DNA of 64,000 nucleotides. Source: Candidatus Roseilinea sp. Lineage in GTDB: Bacteria; Chloroflexota; Anaerolineae; J036; Brachytrichaceae. Location: contig AP024676.1 of the NCBI GenBank assembly GCA_025998955.1, positions 3,038,001 through 3,102,000 of the forward strand, given 5' to 3'. Of this stretch, positions 35,281-44,870 are shown in pieces. The number at the start of each line of letters is the position of its first letter. Within the stretch, counting starts at the first letter, position 1. The position numbers and the translations under genes are program-made. Below the pieces are notes generated by a model. That model saw only the letters and a program-made list of their open reading frames with translations, was not told where the DNA came from and made no database searches.

Positions 35281-36573
35281 TCACTCGACCAGATCTGCCG
35301 CCAGATCCACCTCATCGGGTTGCTCGAGCGGGGCAGCCTGGGCCGCGGTTTGCGCCTGGCGTTTCTTGCGCTGCCGGCGCGAAGGCTTGATCTCGCTGGG
35401 CACATTCACTTTGGCTTGATCGAGCAGCCGGTTGGCCTCGGCCAGCCATTCGCGGCCGGCGTTGGCGTAAGCCTGTGAGAATGCTTCGAGGATGTCGTAG
35501 AGCGGAGTAATCTGCGGCTGCAGCTTGGGCAGTTCCTCTTCCAGCTCTGCGATGCGCGGCTCGAACTCGCTGATGCGCCGATCGCGCTCGAACCACTTTT
35601 CGTCCTGGGCGACGGCGAACGCACGCCACTCTTTTTCGATTTGCTCGCGGAAGGCGTCGGCGGCGCGTTTGGCCCGTTCTTCGGCATCGCGCTGAATCTC
35701 GAACAACTCGTTGATGCGCACTTCGAGGCGTTCCTGGAAATCCGGCAGCGCGGCGAGTTCGCGCTTCACCTCTTCGCGCAACAGGGTGAAGCCGGTCACC
35801 TGTTGGGCGATCTCGTCGGCGCGCACTTTCATCCGCTCGATGATTTCGGCATATTCGGCGAACTGGCGTTCGCGGCGGACATCGGCCATGCGTTGGGTCT
35901 CGATAAGCTGACTCTGCGCCTCCAGCAACTTAGCCGCTTCCTCGATCTCGGTCTGCTTACGGCGGATTGCTTCGTCCAGCAATAGCAACCGCGGTGGAAG
36001 TTGCTCGATCTTTTTCTTGATCTCCGGAATTTCCTGTTCGAGAGCAGCGATGCGCTTGGCATCTTGGCGGCGCTGCTCTTCGAGGAAGGAGATCTGGGTG
36101 GTCGGCTGGTCGAAGCGCCGGTCAATCTCCATCACTTGCACCTGCACGCGACCGATCATCTCGGCCAGCCGGCCTTCCTCGGCTTTGCGCGCCTCGATCT
36201 GCTCGGCATAACCGGCGTAGGGCTTGACCTCTTTCTTCAGTTCGTTGAGCTGGCGCACGATGGACTCGATCTCGATCTGTCGGGTGCGCACCAGTTCGCG
36301 CTCGGCCTTGGCACGCTGGTCCTCGATGCGCGCGATGAGCTGGCTGAACTCCTCGCGCAACTGTTCCGTCGCAGATGTCCACCCCATGGCGCGCGTGAGC
36401 TGCGCCTTCAACTCGTTCAACGTAGCTTCGAGCGATTGGGTGTAGCGCGAACGCGCTTCTGCCTCGCGCGTCAGGCTATCCACGCGCTCCTGCAACTGGA
36501 TGATGAGGGCGCGATCCTTGCGCCGCTCTTCGTCAATATATTGAACGAGCTTGGTGAGTTGGGTCAGGTCCAT
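35281..36573 (-). CDS. Coiled-coil protein of unknown function
   Basis: A 430-residue, almost entirely alpha-helical protein with long heptad-like stretches rich in Glu, Arg, Gln and Leu (for example IQLQERVDSLTREAEARSRY and EELPKLQPQITPLYDILEAF), broken in a few places. There is no signal peptide and no membrane segment. The C-terminus is basic (SRRQRKKRQAQTAAQAAP) and then acidic. It resembles SMC-like or scaffold coiled coils in composition only. The ATG at 36573 has no clear ribosome site. Its upstream neighbour on the same strand is the short-chain dehydrogenase, 39 bp away. Confidence 0.65.
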   Translation of the reverse strand: MDLTQLTKLVQYIDEERRKDRALIIQLQERVDSLTREAEARSRYTQSLEATLNELKAQLTRAMGWTSATEQLREEFSQLIARIEDQRAKAERELVRTRQIEIESIVRQLNELKKEVKPYAGYAEQIEARKAEEGRLAEMIGRVQVQVMEIDRRFDQPTTQISFLEEQRRQDAKRIAALEQEIPEIKKKIEQLPPRLLLLDEAIRRKQTEIEEAAKLLEAQSQLIETQRMADVRRERQFAEYAEIIERMKVRADEIAQQVTGFTLLREEVKRELAALPDFQERLEVRINELFEIQRDAEERAKRAADAFREQIEKEWRAFAVAQDEKWFERDRRISEFEPRIAELEEELPKLQPQITPLYDILEAFSQAYANAGREWLAEANRLLDQAKVNVPSEIKPSRRQRKKRQAQTAAQAAPLEQPDEVDLAADLVE

Positions 36574-36612
36574 GGCTCTTCGAGGGCGTTCGAACGCACC
36601 GGCGCTCGAACG

Positions 36613-37377
36613 CTACTGGTGTTGCCACATGCGCCCACCGTCCAGCATGATGCAATCGCCGTTGATGAACGACGGGCCGGTGAGTAGAAAGAGGACGATT
36701 TCGCCGACTTGCTCGGCCGTGCCAAGCGCCCGCAGCGGGTTGGTCTTGCGCAGCGCCTGCCACTGCTCCTCCGTGTAGTCCGGCGGCTTCAAGATCGGCC
36801 CCGGACAAATGGCGTTGACGCGCACCTTCGGGCCGAAGTTCAGCGCCTGCGACCGGGTAAGCGCCAGCAACGCCGCCTTCGACAGGCTGTGGGCGACATA
36901 CTGGCGCCACGGGAAGAAGGCGCCCTCATCCACGATGTTGATGATGTTGCCGCGCACCCCCTCGCCTTCGTCATCCATCATCGCCCGGGCAATCACCTGG
37001 CTGAGCACGAACGGTCCTTTGACGTTGACGTCGAAGGCTTGGTCGAAGTCGGCTTCGGTGGTGGAGAAGTAATCGTTCGGGACGAAGCTGGACGCACTGT
37101 TGATCAGGATGTCCACTTTGCCGAAGTGCGCCAACGCACGTCGGCCGAGTTCGGCGGCTTGGTTCCAATCGGCCATGTCGGCCCGATGCAGCAACACGCG
37201 CCGGCCCAGCGCCTCGATCTCGCGCGCCGTCTCTTGCGCTGCGTCTGCGCTGCTGCCGTAATGCACGATGAGATCGGCGCCTTCTCGAGCCAGCATCAGC
37301 GCGATCACCTTGCCGACGCGATGCGCAGCGCCGGTCACCAGAGCCACTTTTCCCTGTAGTCTCATGCGCTTACCCAC
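36613..37377 (-). CDS. Short-chain dehydrogenase, pteridine-reductase-like, catalytic Tyr replaced by His
   Basis: A 254-residue Rossmann-fold protein. The nucleotide-binding motif TGAAHRVGKVIALML and Asn in NSASSFVPNDYF resemble pteridine reductases (PTR1/FolM type), which use Asp in place of the classical Ser. Asp150 is present here (NIINIVDEGA). The catalytic Tyr should lie four residues before Lys167, but that position is His163 (VAHSLSKAAL). The nearest Tyr, Tyr160, is seven residues before the Lys. The codon is clear in the DNA. It may be inactive, or use His or Tyr160. The start may be ATG 37377 or 37365. Confidence 0.8.
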   Translation of the reverse strand: MGKRMRLQGKVALVTGAAHRVGKVIALMLAREGADLIVHYGSSADAAQETAREIEALGRRVLLHRADMADWNQAAELGRRALAHFGKVDILINSASSFVPNDYFSTTEADFDQAFDVNVKGPFVLSQVIARAMMDDEGEGVRGNIINIVDEGAFFPWRQYVAHSLSKAALLALTRSQALNFGPKVRVNAICPGPILKPPDYTEEQWQALRKTNPLRALGTAEQVGEIVLFLLTGPSFINGDCIMLDGGRMWQHQ

Positions 37378-37382
37378 CTACC

Positions 37383-37419
37383 GAAACCCATTTTCTTTGA
37401 GAAACTTGGTTTCTGAGGG
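37383..37419. repeat. Imperfect hairpin of the GAAACC...GGTTTC type
   Basis: GAAACCCATTTTCT faces AGAAACTTGGTTTC across a 3-nt loop with a few mismatches. It is a degraded relative of the hairpins at 3521 and 33404 and sits between two divergent genes, so it is not acting as a simple terminator here. Confidence 0.5.
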
Positions 37420-37424
37420 AATGT

Positions 37425-37430
37425 TATACT
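37425..37430 (+). promoter_or_regulatory. -10 box TATACT upstream of the DUF6391 gene
   Basis: TATACT ends 8 nt before the ATG at 37439, with no ribosome site between, so the transcript should start at or just before the ATG. Confidence 0.5.
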
Positions 37431-37438
37431 GATTTTAG

Positions 37439-37957
37439 ATGCTGAGCGAGATCGTCGAGCGCATCCGGCGCAACCATGCCCTAGAACATGCTACGCTGCA
37501 CCTGCTGGAGGCCCAACGCCCCAACTTGCGCGCAGGCGGGCGGGCAACTTCCCAGGGCTTCTATCTCTACGGTGATCTGCCGGACGAAGCGGCGGTGCAC
37601 GCCGCCGCAAACGAGGCGATCCGGCGCATGCAGGCCGGCCAGCGCGACTTGGCCGTGCATCCCCGTTGCGGCACCAACGTCGTGACGGCGGGCATCCTGA
37701 GTGGCGCGTTGGCCATGCTGGGCATTCTCGCCAGCGGCAAGCGCGCGCCGTGGTATGTGCAATTGCCGAACGCCATCCTCGGCGCCATGATCGGCGCACT
37801 GCTCGCCCAGCCCCTAGGCCCCTGGATGCAGGCCAAGGTGACGACTTCGGCGGAGGTAAACGGCGCCCAGGTGCGCAGCGTCCGGAGCCGGCAGGCAGGC
37901 GGCATGGTCGCGCACTTCGTAGAGACCGATCACGCGCCGACGTCCCGAGCCGATTAG
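37439..37957 (+). CDS. DUF6391 family protein
   Basis: A 172-residue protein of a family known from cyanobacteria and Chloroflexota, function unknown. Conserved-looking parts are RIRRNHALEHATLHLLEAQ, SQGFYLYGDLPDEAAVHAAA, LAVHPRCGTNVVTAG and two C-terminal membrane helices (about residues 85-103 and 112-132). The HALEHAT motif and HPRCGTN Cys/His could bind a metal, which is speculation. The ATG fits a leaderless message. The 3' end overlaps the convergent TPR gene by 4 bp. Confidence 0.8.
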   Translation: MLSEIVERIRRNHALEHATLHLLEAQRPNLRAGGRATSQGFYLYGDLPDEAAVHAAANEAIRRMQAGQRDLAVHPRCGTNVVTAGILSGALAMLGILASGKRAPWYVQLPNAILGAMIGALLAQPLGPWMQAKVTTSAEVNGAQVRSVRSRQAGGMVAHFVETDHAPTSRAD

Positions 37958-38505
37958 AGCGCGCTCGTGCTCAGCTTCTCCAGCATGCGCTGGGCATCGC
38001 GATCGTAAGGGTCAGCCAGCACCGCGCGGCGGAAAGCGGCGATGGCCAGTTCGATCTCGCCTCGGTCGCGGTGAATCAACCCGATGTTGTAGGCCACGCT
38101 GCGCGCCAGCGGATCTATCTCCAGCGCGCGGTTGAACGCCGCCAGTGCGCGTTGTTGGCGTTCGTCGGTAGCGGTAATCGGATTGCCCAGGTAGGCCGCG
38201 CCCAGGTTGATCCACAGTTGCGCGTTGTCGGGTGTGCGCTGGACTGCGCGCTCTAGCACCAACACGGCGAGCTTGTGCTTGCCGGCCATGATGTAGGCGC
38301 CGCCCAGGTTGAGCGCGGCGTCGGGGTTGTCCGGTTTGAGCTTGTGCGCGCGCTCCAGAAAGGGCAGCGCATCTGCCGGTTTGCGCTGGCTGAGTAGCCG
38401 CGCGCCCTGGATCATGCTCTCGCGGAATTGCTGCTCGTGACGGTTCTTCAGCCAGGAGTTCAGCCGCTCTTGTTCGGAATCGTGCGCTGAGTCGGTCATA
38501 GTCAT
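37954..38505 (-). CDS. Tetratricopeptide-repeat protein
   Basis: A 183-residue soluble protein with about four TPR units. Recognisable repeats include ADALPFLERAHKLKPDNPDA, LGGAYIMAGKHKLAVLVLER, LWINLGAAYLGNP and AFNRALEIDPLARSVAYNIG. No signal peptide is present. It would act as a protein-interaction module; the partner is unknown. It lies 57 bp downstream of glyQS's end on the other side of a short gap but on the same strand, upstream in transcription order, so it may precede glyQS only by position and not by operon. Confidence 0.85.
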   Translation of the reverse strand: MTMTDSAHDSEQERLNSWLKNRHEQQFRESMIQGARLLSQRKPADALPFLERAHKLKPDNPDAALNLGGAYIMAGKHKLAVLVLERAVQRTPDNAQLWINLGAAYLGNPITATDERQQRALAAFNRALEIDPLARSVAYNIGLIHRDRGEIELAIAAFRRAVLADPYDRDAQRMLEKLSTSAL

Positions 38506-38562
38506 CAGTTATCGGCTCGTATCAGATGATATCGGGGGTGTCGAGGATGTCGGGGGCGATGC

Positions 38563-41500
38563 TCAGAAGCCTTCCAATTTGCTCAAGTCGGCGATGCCGT
38601 CGGCCTGCGCCACGATGCGCTGCAACAGGGCCAATCGCGCTGCGCGCAGGCCAGGATCCTCGGCCATCACCAGCACTTCATCGAAGAAGCGGGTGATCGG
38701 GACGACGAGAGATTGGAGATTAGAGATCAGCGATTGGGCGTCCGCGGGCTTTTCGAGGCGCGCCACAGCCTGCGCCAACGCTCGCGCGGCCGGCTCCGGA
38801 TCCTCGGCGATGTCGCTCGGCGCACGCGCCTGGGTTCTGACGATGCGGGCGCAGCGTGCGTATGCGTCCAGCGTCGCCGGCCAGTCCGCGCGTGCCATCG
38901 CCTCGCTCAATTGCACGAGGAAGCGCCTGGCGCGCGCCGGGTCGTCGCCGGCGGCGGCCACGATCGCTTCGACTGCATCGTGGCGATAGCCCTCGTCGAG
39001 GAATTGTTGGCGCTCGCGGTCGAGGATGAAGCGATGCGCGGCATCCAGGACTTCGGCGCTTGCAGCTACGGGCAGGTGCGTAAGCGCGCTCTGCAGGCCG
39101 GCGCGCAGGGAGAAAGACTGACCGCCGGCGATCAGATTCTGCACCACGCCGATCGCAGCGCGGCGCAGCGCAAATGGGTCGGCGCTGCCCTTCGGTGCCA
39201 GCCCGACGGCAAACAGGCCGGCGATGCTATCGAGCTTGTCGGCCAGCGAGACGACCAGGCCGGCGGCGGTCTTCGGCGTGGCATCACCGGCGAAGCGCGG
39301 CAGGTAGTGCTCGAAGATCGCCTCGGCCACGGCGTCTTTGTCTTCATCGTCGCTGGTGCGCCGGTGATACTCGCGCCCCATCACGCCCTGCAGCGCCGTG
39401 ATCTCGACCACCATGCTGGTGGCGAGGTCGGCCTTGCACAACCGCGCGGCCTTTCGGGCAATCTCTAGCTCCCGACTCCCCACGCCCAACTGCGCTCCAA
39501 GCGGCACCACGAGTGCCTCGATGCGCCGGGTCTTGTCCAGCATCGAGCCGAGCTTGGCCTGGAACGTGATCGTGTCGAGGCGCGGTAGGTAGGCCTCGAG
39601 CGGCTTGCTGAGGTCTTGGCGGAAGAAGTAGGCGGCGTCGGCGAAGCGGGCGCGCACCACATCCTCGTTGCCCTTGCGCACTTCGTCGAGGTGCGCATCG
39701 CTGCCGTTGCGAACGGTGACGAAGTAGGGCAACAGCGCCTCGCCATCGGCGCGCAGCACGGTGAAGTAGCGCTGCTTCTTGCGCATCACCGCGGTCAGCA
39801 CAGCCGAGGGCAGCGCGAGGAATTCCTCTTCGAATGTGCAGAGCACGGCCGTCGGCTGTTCGACCAGGTCGGTCACTTCGTCGAGCAGGTCATCGTCGTG
39901 GGCAACGCGCCCACCGACGCCGTCTGCTGCGGCCTCGACCTGGCGGGCAATCTCGGCCCTGCGTGCCGCGCGGTCGCCGATGATATGGTGCTGGGCGAGG
40001 AGTGCCGGGTAGTGGTCGGCGTGTGCTACGGTGAACGGCGGCGAGCCTTCACCGCGCGGGCCGAAGCTGAGGTTGCCGCTTTGCACGCCGGCAAACGCGA
40101 ACGGGATGACCTGATTGCCCAGCAAGGCGACGATCCAGTTGATCGGGCGCGAAAAGGCGACGTTACTGGCGTTCCAGCGCATGGTCTTCTCGAAGGCGAT
40201 CTTGCCGAGCGCCTGCGGCAACACACGCGCCAGCACCTCGATCGTGGGGCGGCCGGCCTCGCGTTTGCGCGCATACACATACGCGCCGCCGGCATCCTCT
40301 TGCACGACCAATTCGCGCGCGTCCAAATTAAAGCGTCTGGCGAAGCCAATGGCGGCCTGGGTGGGATTCCCGTCCTTGTCGAAGGCGGCCTTGGCCGGCG
40401 GGCCTTTAACCATCTCATCAATGTCGCGCTGCACGGGCGCAACATCCCTCACCAACACAGCCGTGCGGCGCGGCGTGCCGATCAGCATGGCTTCGCCGTG
40501 TGCGATGCGCGCCGCGTCCAGCGCCTCGACGACGTAGCGGCCGAGCTGCTCCTGGCACACGGGCACGTCGCCGGCGGGCAGCTCTTCCGTGCCGAGTTCG
40601 AGCAGCAACGTGGACGGGGAGACCAGGGGACGGGGAGACCAGGAGATGCTCACCTCCTCCTGTCCCCTTGTCCCGTTGTCCCCCCTTCTCATCGTCTCCT
40701 TGTCCTCAGCAACGAGCCAGGGAAAGCCCAGCTTCTCCCGTTGCGCAACATATTTGAGCGCCACCTCACGCGCTAGGTCGCGCATGCGGCCGAGGTAGCG
40801 CTGGCGCTCGGTCACGCCGATGGCGCCGCGGGTGTCGAGCAGGTTGAAGGTGTTGGAACATTGCAACACGTAGTCGTGCGCCGGCAACACCAGCCCCTGC
40901 TCAATCGCGTGCTCGCACTCGCGCTCGTAGATGTTGAACAGCGTGTGCAGCACACCCACGTCGGCGTGCTGGAACGCATATGCGCTGCGCTCCTGTTCAT
41001 CGGTCAGCTTCACGTCGCCGTAGGTGCGGTCGGCGCTCCACTTGAGGTCGAACACGTTGCGCACGCCCTGCTGCGCCATGGCGATGCGCTCCAGGCCGTA
41101 GGTGATCTCCAGGCACACCGGGTCGAGCGTGATGCCGCCGACTTGCTGAAAGTAGGTGTATTGGGTGATCTCCAGGCCGTCCAGCCAGACTTCCCAGCCC
41201 AGGCCCCATGCGCCGATGGCCGGCTGGGCCCAGTTGTCCTCGACGAAACGCACGTCGTGGCGCGCCAGGTCTACGCCGATGGCGCGCAGGCTTTCGAGAT
41301 ACAGCTCCTGCGAGCGTTCCGGCGACGGCTTCAGGATGACTTGAAACTGGGTATGGGTGTAGAGGCGGTTCGGGTTCTGGCCGAAGCGGCCGTCATCCGG
41401 CCGCACCGATGGCTCCACATACGCCACGTTCCACGGCTCGGGGCCGAGCACGCGCAGGAAGGTGGCCGGGTTCATCGTGCCTGCGCCGACGACCTGGTTG

Positions 41501-41577
41501 TAAGGCTGCCAGATCAAACAGCCTTTGGACGCCCAAAATGCCTGCAACGCGAGGATGAGGTCTTGGAAGGTGTGCAT
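38563..41577 (-). CDS. glyQS: Glycyl-tRNA synthetase, alpha and beta subunits fused
   Basis: A 1004-residue single-chain form of the bacterial (alpha-beta)2 enzyme. Residues about 1-300 are the alpha catalytic subunit ([59 protein letters not shown]). Residues about 320-1004 are the beta subunit ([43 protein letters not shown]-type HD region, C-terminal anticodon-binding DALR-like part). ATG 41577 fits the GlyQ N-terminus MHTFQDL and lies 9 nt after TACAAT; the longer GTG start adds 20 unlikely residues. The linker (40612-40706) and a segment near the C-terminus (38701-38740) are built from short-word repeats. Fused glyQS is known from chlamydiae and some others. Confidence 0.95.
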   Translation of the reverse strand: MHTFQDLILALQAFWASKGCLIWQPYNQVVGAGTMNPATFLRVLGPEPWNVAYVEPSVRPDDGRFGQNPNRLYTHTQFQVILKPSPERSQELYLESLRAIGVDLARHDVRFVEDNWAQPAIGAWGLGWEVWLDGLEITQYTYFQQVGGITLDPVCLEITYGLERIAMAQQGVRNVFDLKWSADRTYGDVKLTDEQERSAYAFQHADVGVLHTLFNIYERECEHAIEQGLVLPAHDYVLQCSNTFNLLDTRGAIGVTERQRYLGRMRDLAREVALKYVAQREKLGFPWLVAEDKETMRRGDNGTRGQEEVSISWSPRPLVSPSTLLLELGTEELPAGDVPVCQEQLGRYVVEALDAARIAHGEAMLIGTPRRTAVLVRDVAPVQRDIDEMVKGPPAKAAFDKDGNPTQAAIGFARRFNLDARELVVQEDAGGAYVYARKREAGRPTIEVLARVLPQALGKIAFEKTMRWNASNVAFSRPINWIVALLGNQVIPFAFAGVQSGNLSFGPRGEGSPPFTVAHADHYPALLAQHHIIGDRAARRAEIARQVEAAADGVGGRVAHDDDLLDEVTDLVEQPTAVLCTFEEEFLALPSAVLTAVMRKKQRYFTVLRADGEALLPYFVTVRNGSDAHLDEVRKGNEDVVRARFADAAYFFRQDLSKPLEAYLPRLDTITFQAKLGSMLDKTRRIEALVVPLGAQLGVGSRELEIARKAARLCKADLATSMVVEITALQGVMGREYHRRTSDDEDKDAVAEAIFEHYLPRFAGDATPKTAAGLVVSLADKLDSIAGLFAVGLAPKGSADPFALRRAAIGVVQNLIAGGQSFSLRAGLQSALTHLPVAASAEVLDAAHRFILDRERQQFLDEGYRHDAVEAIVAAAGDDPARARRFLVQLSEAMARADWPATLDAYARCARIVRTQARAPSDIAEDPEPAARALAQAVARLEKPADAQSLISNLQSLVVPITRFFDEVLVMAEDPGLRAARLALLQRIVAQADGIADLSKLEGF
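38701..38740. repeat. In-frame word repeat in the 3' part of glyQS
   Basis: GAGATTGGAGATTAGAGATC is the complement of the TCTAATCTCTAATC words in the gap at 19150-19190. It encodes [15 protein letters not shown] between two conserved helices of the beta subunit. Confidence 0.6.
40612..40706. repeat. In-frame word repeat forming the glyQ-glyS linker
   Basis: On the + strand it begins GGACGGGGAGACCAGGGGAC and, further on, reads TCCTGTCCCCTTGTCCCGTT. The two halves are roughly complementary and could pair. It encodes the linker [19 protein letters not shown] and on to SPRPLVSPS, right between the alpha and beta parts. The word family GGGGACAAGGGGAC is not present in the flanking conserved sequence. 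Confidence 0.7.
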
Positions 41578-41586
41578 GCAGGCGGA

Positions 41587-41592
41587 ATTGTA
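41587..41592 (-). promoter_or_regulatory. -10 box TACAAT for glyQS
   Basis: TACAAT on the minus strand ends 9 nt before the ATG at 41577, which supports that start and a leaderless message. Confidence 0.45.
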
Positions 41593-41728
41593 GCCAATTC
41601 GGCAAGCATCCTCCGGCTCCAGGCGTGATGGGTTCACTCCGCACGGGCAGTGGCGAGCCGGCGCAAAGCCGGCCTGGCCTCGTCAGAGGCTATGCGCAGC
41701 GCAGTGCCCGGTGCCCGAATTGGAACGG

Positions 41729-42067
41729 CTACCCGCGCGGCTCAGCCGGCAGGTCGGGCTGGCTGGAATCGAGCACAACCTCATGTAGCTCCAACTGATT
41801 GGGCGCGTTGAAGGCTTCTTTCGGCAGCGTGCCGCTGCGGGCGTGTCCTTGTGCGAACTCCGGAGAGCGCACCCAGGCCTCGAAGTGGGCGCGGCTCTCC
41901 CAGAAGGTCAGCACGACATACGGATCTCCAGGCTTGGCCGGCCGCAACAGCAGGTTGCGGATGAAGCCGGGCATCTTGTCCACGAGCTTGGCGCGGTTAC
42001 GGAAGTTCTCCTCGAATGCCTCGGCGTAGTGCGGGTTGACGAAGATGCGGTTAGCAGTTGTGATCAT
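41729..42067 (-). CDS. Antibiotic-biosynthesis-monooxygenase-fold protein, probable IsdG-like heme-degrading enzyme
   Basis: A 112-residue ferredoxin-like alpha-beta barrel. The three residues needed for heme degradation in IsdG/IsdI appear in register: Asn near position 6 (TTANRIFV), Trp in VVLTFWESRAHFEAW, and His in FAQGHARSGT. Between them lies KMPGFIRNLLLRP, the usual PGF motif. It would open heme and release iron in the cytoplasm. Its place at the edge of an iron/heme cluster, near FTR1 and a heme-type ABC importer, supports this. The alternative is a quinol monooxygenase of the same fold. Confidence 0.8.
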   Translation of the reverse strand: MITTANRIFVNPHYAEAFEENFRNRAKLVDKMPGFIRNLLLRPAKPGDPYVVLTFWESRAHFEAWVRSPEFAQGHARSGTLPKEAFNAPNQLELHEVVLDSSQPDLPAEPRG

Positions 42068-42100
42068 CGTTTGTCTCCTGGTTACAGTTTCGGGCGTCGT

Positions 42101-42442
42101 TTAAGTCGCCCTCAGGCCGAGCAGCAGGTGTGCGTCCTGGTAGAGCATGAAGGCGATGATGCCCACCATCGTGGCGGCCAGGCCGATGTAGCGCCAGCGC
42201 CACGAGGTGTGCCACAACCGCCGCACGTTGTAGGCGATGGTCGCCAAGGCAACGATGTCAATCACGGCACTGATGCCGGCCGACCAGCTCGCGCCGATGC
42301 CGACCAGTGGCAGCACGAACGGCAGCAGGATGTACTGCAGCGTGCAGCGCGCCGAGACGAAGATCACCGAGCCGGTGAAGAGGCGGTCGCCGCGCTTGAC
42401 GTCTTCGGCGAGAGGAGAGTTGGCATCCGTTGACATACTCAC
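42101..42442 (-). CDS. Small membrane protein of unknown function in the iron cluster
   Basis: A 113-residue protein with three likely membrane segments (about residues 24-45, 50-70 and 84-104) and a short cytosolic N-terminus (MSMSTDANSPLAEDVKRGDR). No family recognised. It lies between the FTR1 permease and the IsdG-like gene on the same strand with 60- and 34-bp gaps, so it is probably part of the same transcript. A helper role in iron uptake is only inference from position. Confidence 0.55.
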   Translation of the reverse strand: MSMSTDANSPLAEDVKRGDRLFTGSVIFVSARCTLQYILLPFVLPLVGIGASWSAGISAVIDIVALATIAYNVRRLWHTSWRWRYIGLAATMVGIIAFMLYQDAHLLLGLRAT

Positions 42443-42503
42443 ACTATACGAACCTCTCCTGTGCGAGCGATGAGAGGGCGCTGCCTTCGTTACTCACATC
42501 GGT

Positions 42504-44864
42504 TTAGGAAGCAGAGGCCGGCCGCGCCGGCGCGAACGCCCTGCGCATCTGTAGATGTCGCGCCAAGAAGAAGCTGCCGATCACGAAAACTGCCGCCGCG
42601 GCTTGCAAGGTCAGCCCCTCCACCGTGGCATATGTGCCGAACCAGATGCCGAACCAATAGGGCAGTGGCAGCCAGCGGATCGGCGTGAGCGGCAACCAAC
42701 CGACCACCTGCATGATGTGCACAGTGTTGCCCACCATTACCAGCAGCACGAAGCCGATCATCACGCCGGTGATGATCAGCATCTTCATCACCGGCAAGCG
42801 CACCTGTAGCGCGAACATGGCCACCCCGATCAGCGCGACGCACAACAGACCGACGCCTGCGCCGGCAAGCACGACCGCCGGCCCGCCCTCCAACGTGAGC
42901 GCCTGCAAAAACAGCGCCGTCTCGAAACCCTCGCGATACACGCTGGCAAACCCCAGCAGCAGCAATCCGGCGAACTGCTGCGTGCTGCCCTTGACGATGT
43001 GCTGCTTTTGCTTGTGAAAGTTAGCCATCCATCCTGTCCAGTACACGTCGTGAAAGAACCAGTTGGTAATCAGCATCAAGACGCCGATCGCAACCAGCGA
43101 GACAACCGCTTCTAGCTTTTCGCCGAAGCTGGCGAAGAGCGAGAGTGTGCTGCGCAAGATCAGCCATGTGGCGACCGAGGCGATGACGGCCAGCGCCGTG
43201 CCAGCCCACATCGGCCGGCGCAGGTGACGGTTGGCCGCTGTGCGAAAGCTGGCCATCAGCGCAGCCAGGATGAGCACTGCCTCTAGTCCCTCGCGCAGGA
43301 CGATGATGCCGCTGTTCAGCGCGATGGCCATCGGCGAGTTGTTTCCGCGCAGGGCTTCCTGCGCCTGTCGGAGCTGCGCGTCGAGCTGGCGACGCGCAGC
43401 GCGCACTTCTGCTGGCGACGCTTTGCGCTGCAACAGCGCGGCCAGCCCTTCGCCACCTTCATAGCCGAACCAGAACAGACCTTCGATGGGCGTCTTCAGG
43501 TGCGGCGCAAACGCCGCGATGCGCGCCTCCGGGCCGCTCTCGAGGATGGCGTAGGCTTCGACGCGCGCCGATTCGGCCAGCGCATACTCGCTCTGCTTCA
43601 CCGCTTGCTCCATCTGATCGAGCGCCGTCGCTACCACGTCGAAGTCGGCGGCGGCATCCTGTTTCAACCACTCCGGCGGCACCACCTCGCCGAGCAAGGC
43701 GATGAGCCGATCGCTGTCAGCACGCAGCACGTCGGGCGAAGTCGTCACACGATGCATGCCGGCGCTGGCGACAGCCTGGCCGATACGTTCGAGCAATGCG
43801 CTGGCCTGCTCGGTGCGCATTGCATCGCGCGCCTCCAGCGTATCGCGCAGGTCGTTGAAGGCTGCCAGCGCACCCTCGTGGAAAGTAGCCGCCTCGCGAA
43901 TCTCCAGATCAACTGCAACCTCTCCATTACGAATGCCGCGCCCGTATTCGATAGGCACGAGCTTGAGGTAGCGCATCATCTGGCCGGCGCGGCGCGTCTT
44001 CTCGGCGGGCGAGAGCGGGGCGGCGCGAAAGCCGCGCAACGCCGCCTGAATGCGCTGCATCGTCGGCGCGACCTCGCGGTCCTCCAACGCCGTCCGGTTC
44101 AGCGCCGCGAACGCCGCCCGCGCATCGGCCAGCGACGCCTCGCCGCGCTGTTCGCGGTAGGCAGGCGCCAAGATGTCGAAGTAGCCGGCCGCCAACGCAG
44201 CCAGCTCAGCCTGCCGCACGACGAAGCCGCGCTCGTGTGCATTCGCAAGATCGTTCAACGCTGCAGCCATGCGGGCTTGATAGGTGTCGAGCAGGTCGGC
44301 GTTCACAGCCTGGATCGCGGCTTCCGGAGTGATCGTGCCGCGTGCCAAGTCCTCCAGTGCGAGCGTCGCCTCGGCACCGGGCCGGGCGAATCGGGTTGAG
44401 CGCCGGAACTCGCGCAGCGGCAGCCACAGTCGCGCTGTCTCTATGTCCCCTTCGCTTACAGCGTCCAGGGTAATGTGGTAGCTGGCTTCCAGGAGCGCCG
44501 TCCAGATGCCGGCGCGCGCCTGCGCGTAGCGGGCCAAATGATCGCTGCGTAGCGCCTCGATGGCACCGTCGAAGCATCGCATGATGAACGCGTCCGGAGC
44601 TGGCGCATGAGCAGCGACCACGGGCGCCAGGTTGCGCAGGTAGGCTGTACGCGCCTCCTGAACTCGTGCAGCGGCCGCTTCGCGATCCGGCTCGATCTGC
44701 GCGGTGACCAGCGCGCTGCGAATGTCCTCTGCGACATCTGCTGGTGGGCGGGATTGTGCCGCCTGTGCGCTCGCGCTGGATAGCGCAAACACGATCGCGA
44801 GTCCGCCTGCAGCACTCGCCCGGACGATGCAGGCGAATGTGCGCGCGACGCTTCTAAACTGCAT
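42504..44864 (-). CDS. FTR1-family high-affinity iron permease with a large extracytoplasmic N-terminal domain
   Basis: A 786-residue protein. After a signal peptide (to about residue 35) comes a region of about 480 mainly helical residues outside the membrane. The C-terminal 270 residues are the FTR1/EfeU permease with seven membrane segments and both iron-binding REGLE-type motifs (VLREGLEAVLILAA and VYREGFETALFLQA). No CxxCH heme motif is seen in the extension. It transports ferric iron, usually after oxidation or capture by a partner such as EfeO. It overlaps or closely follows the EfeO-like gene (6-bp gap), forming an operon. Confidence 0.9.
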   Translation of the reverse strand: MQFRSVARTFACIVRASAAGGLAIVFALSSASAQAAQSRPPADVAEDIRSALVTAQIEPDREAAAARVQEARTAYLRNLAPVVAAHAPAPDAFIMRCFDGAIEALRSDHLARYAQARAGIWTALLEASYHITLDAVSEGDIETARLWLPLREFRRSTRFARPGAEATLALEDLARGTITPEAAIQAVNADLLDTYQARMAAALNDLANAHERGFVVRQAELAALAAGYFDILAPAYREQRGEASLADARAAFAALNRTALEDREVAPTMQRIQAALRGFRAAPLSPAEKTRRAGQMMRYLKLVPIEYGRGIRNGEVAVDLEIREAATFHEGALAAFNDLRDTLEARDAMRTEQASALLERIGQAVASAGMHRVTTSPDVLRADSDRLIALLGEVVPPEWLKQDAAADFDVVATALDQMEQAVKQSEYALAESARVEAYAILESGPEARIAAFAPHLKTPIEGLFWFGYEGGEGLAALLQRKASPAEVRAARRQLDAQLRQAQEALRGNNSPMAIALNSGIIVLREGLEAVLILAALMASFRTAANRHLRRPMWAGTALAVIASVATWLILRSTLSLFASFGEKLEAVVSLVAIGVLMLITNWFFHDVYWTGWMANFHKQKQHIVKGSTQQFAGLLLLGFASVYREGFETALFLQALTLEGGPAVVLAGAGVGLLCVALIGVAMFALQVRLPVMKMLIITGVMIGFVLLVMVGNTVHIMQVVGWLPLTPIRWLPLPYWFGIWFGTYATVEGLTLQAAAAVFVIGSFFLARHLQMRRAFAPARPASAS

Positions 44865-44870
44865 GGCAAG

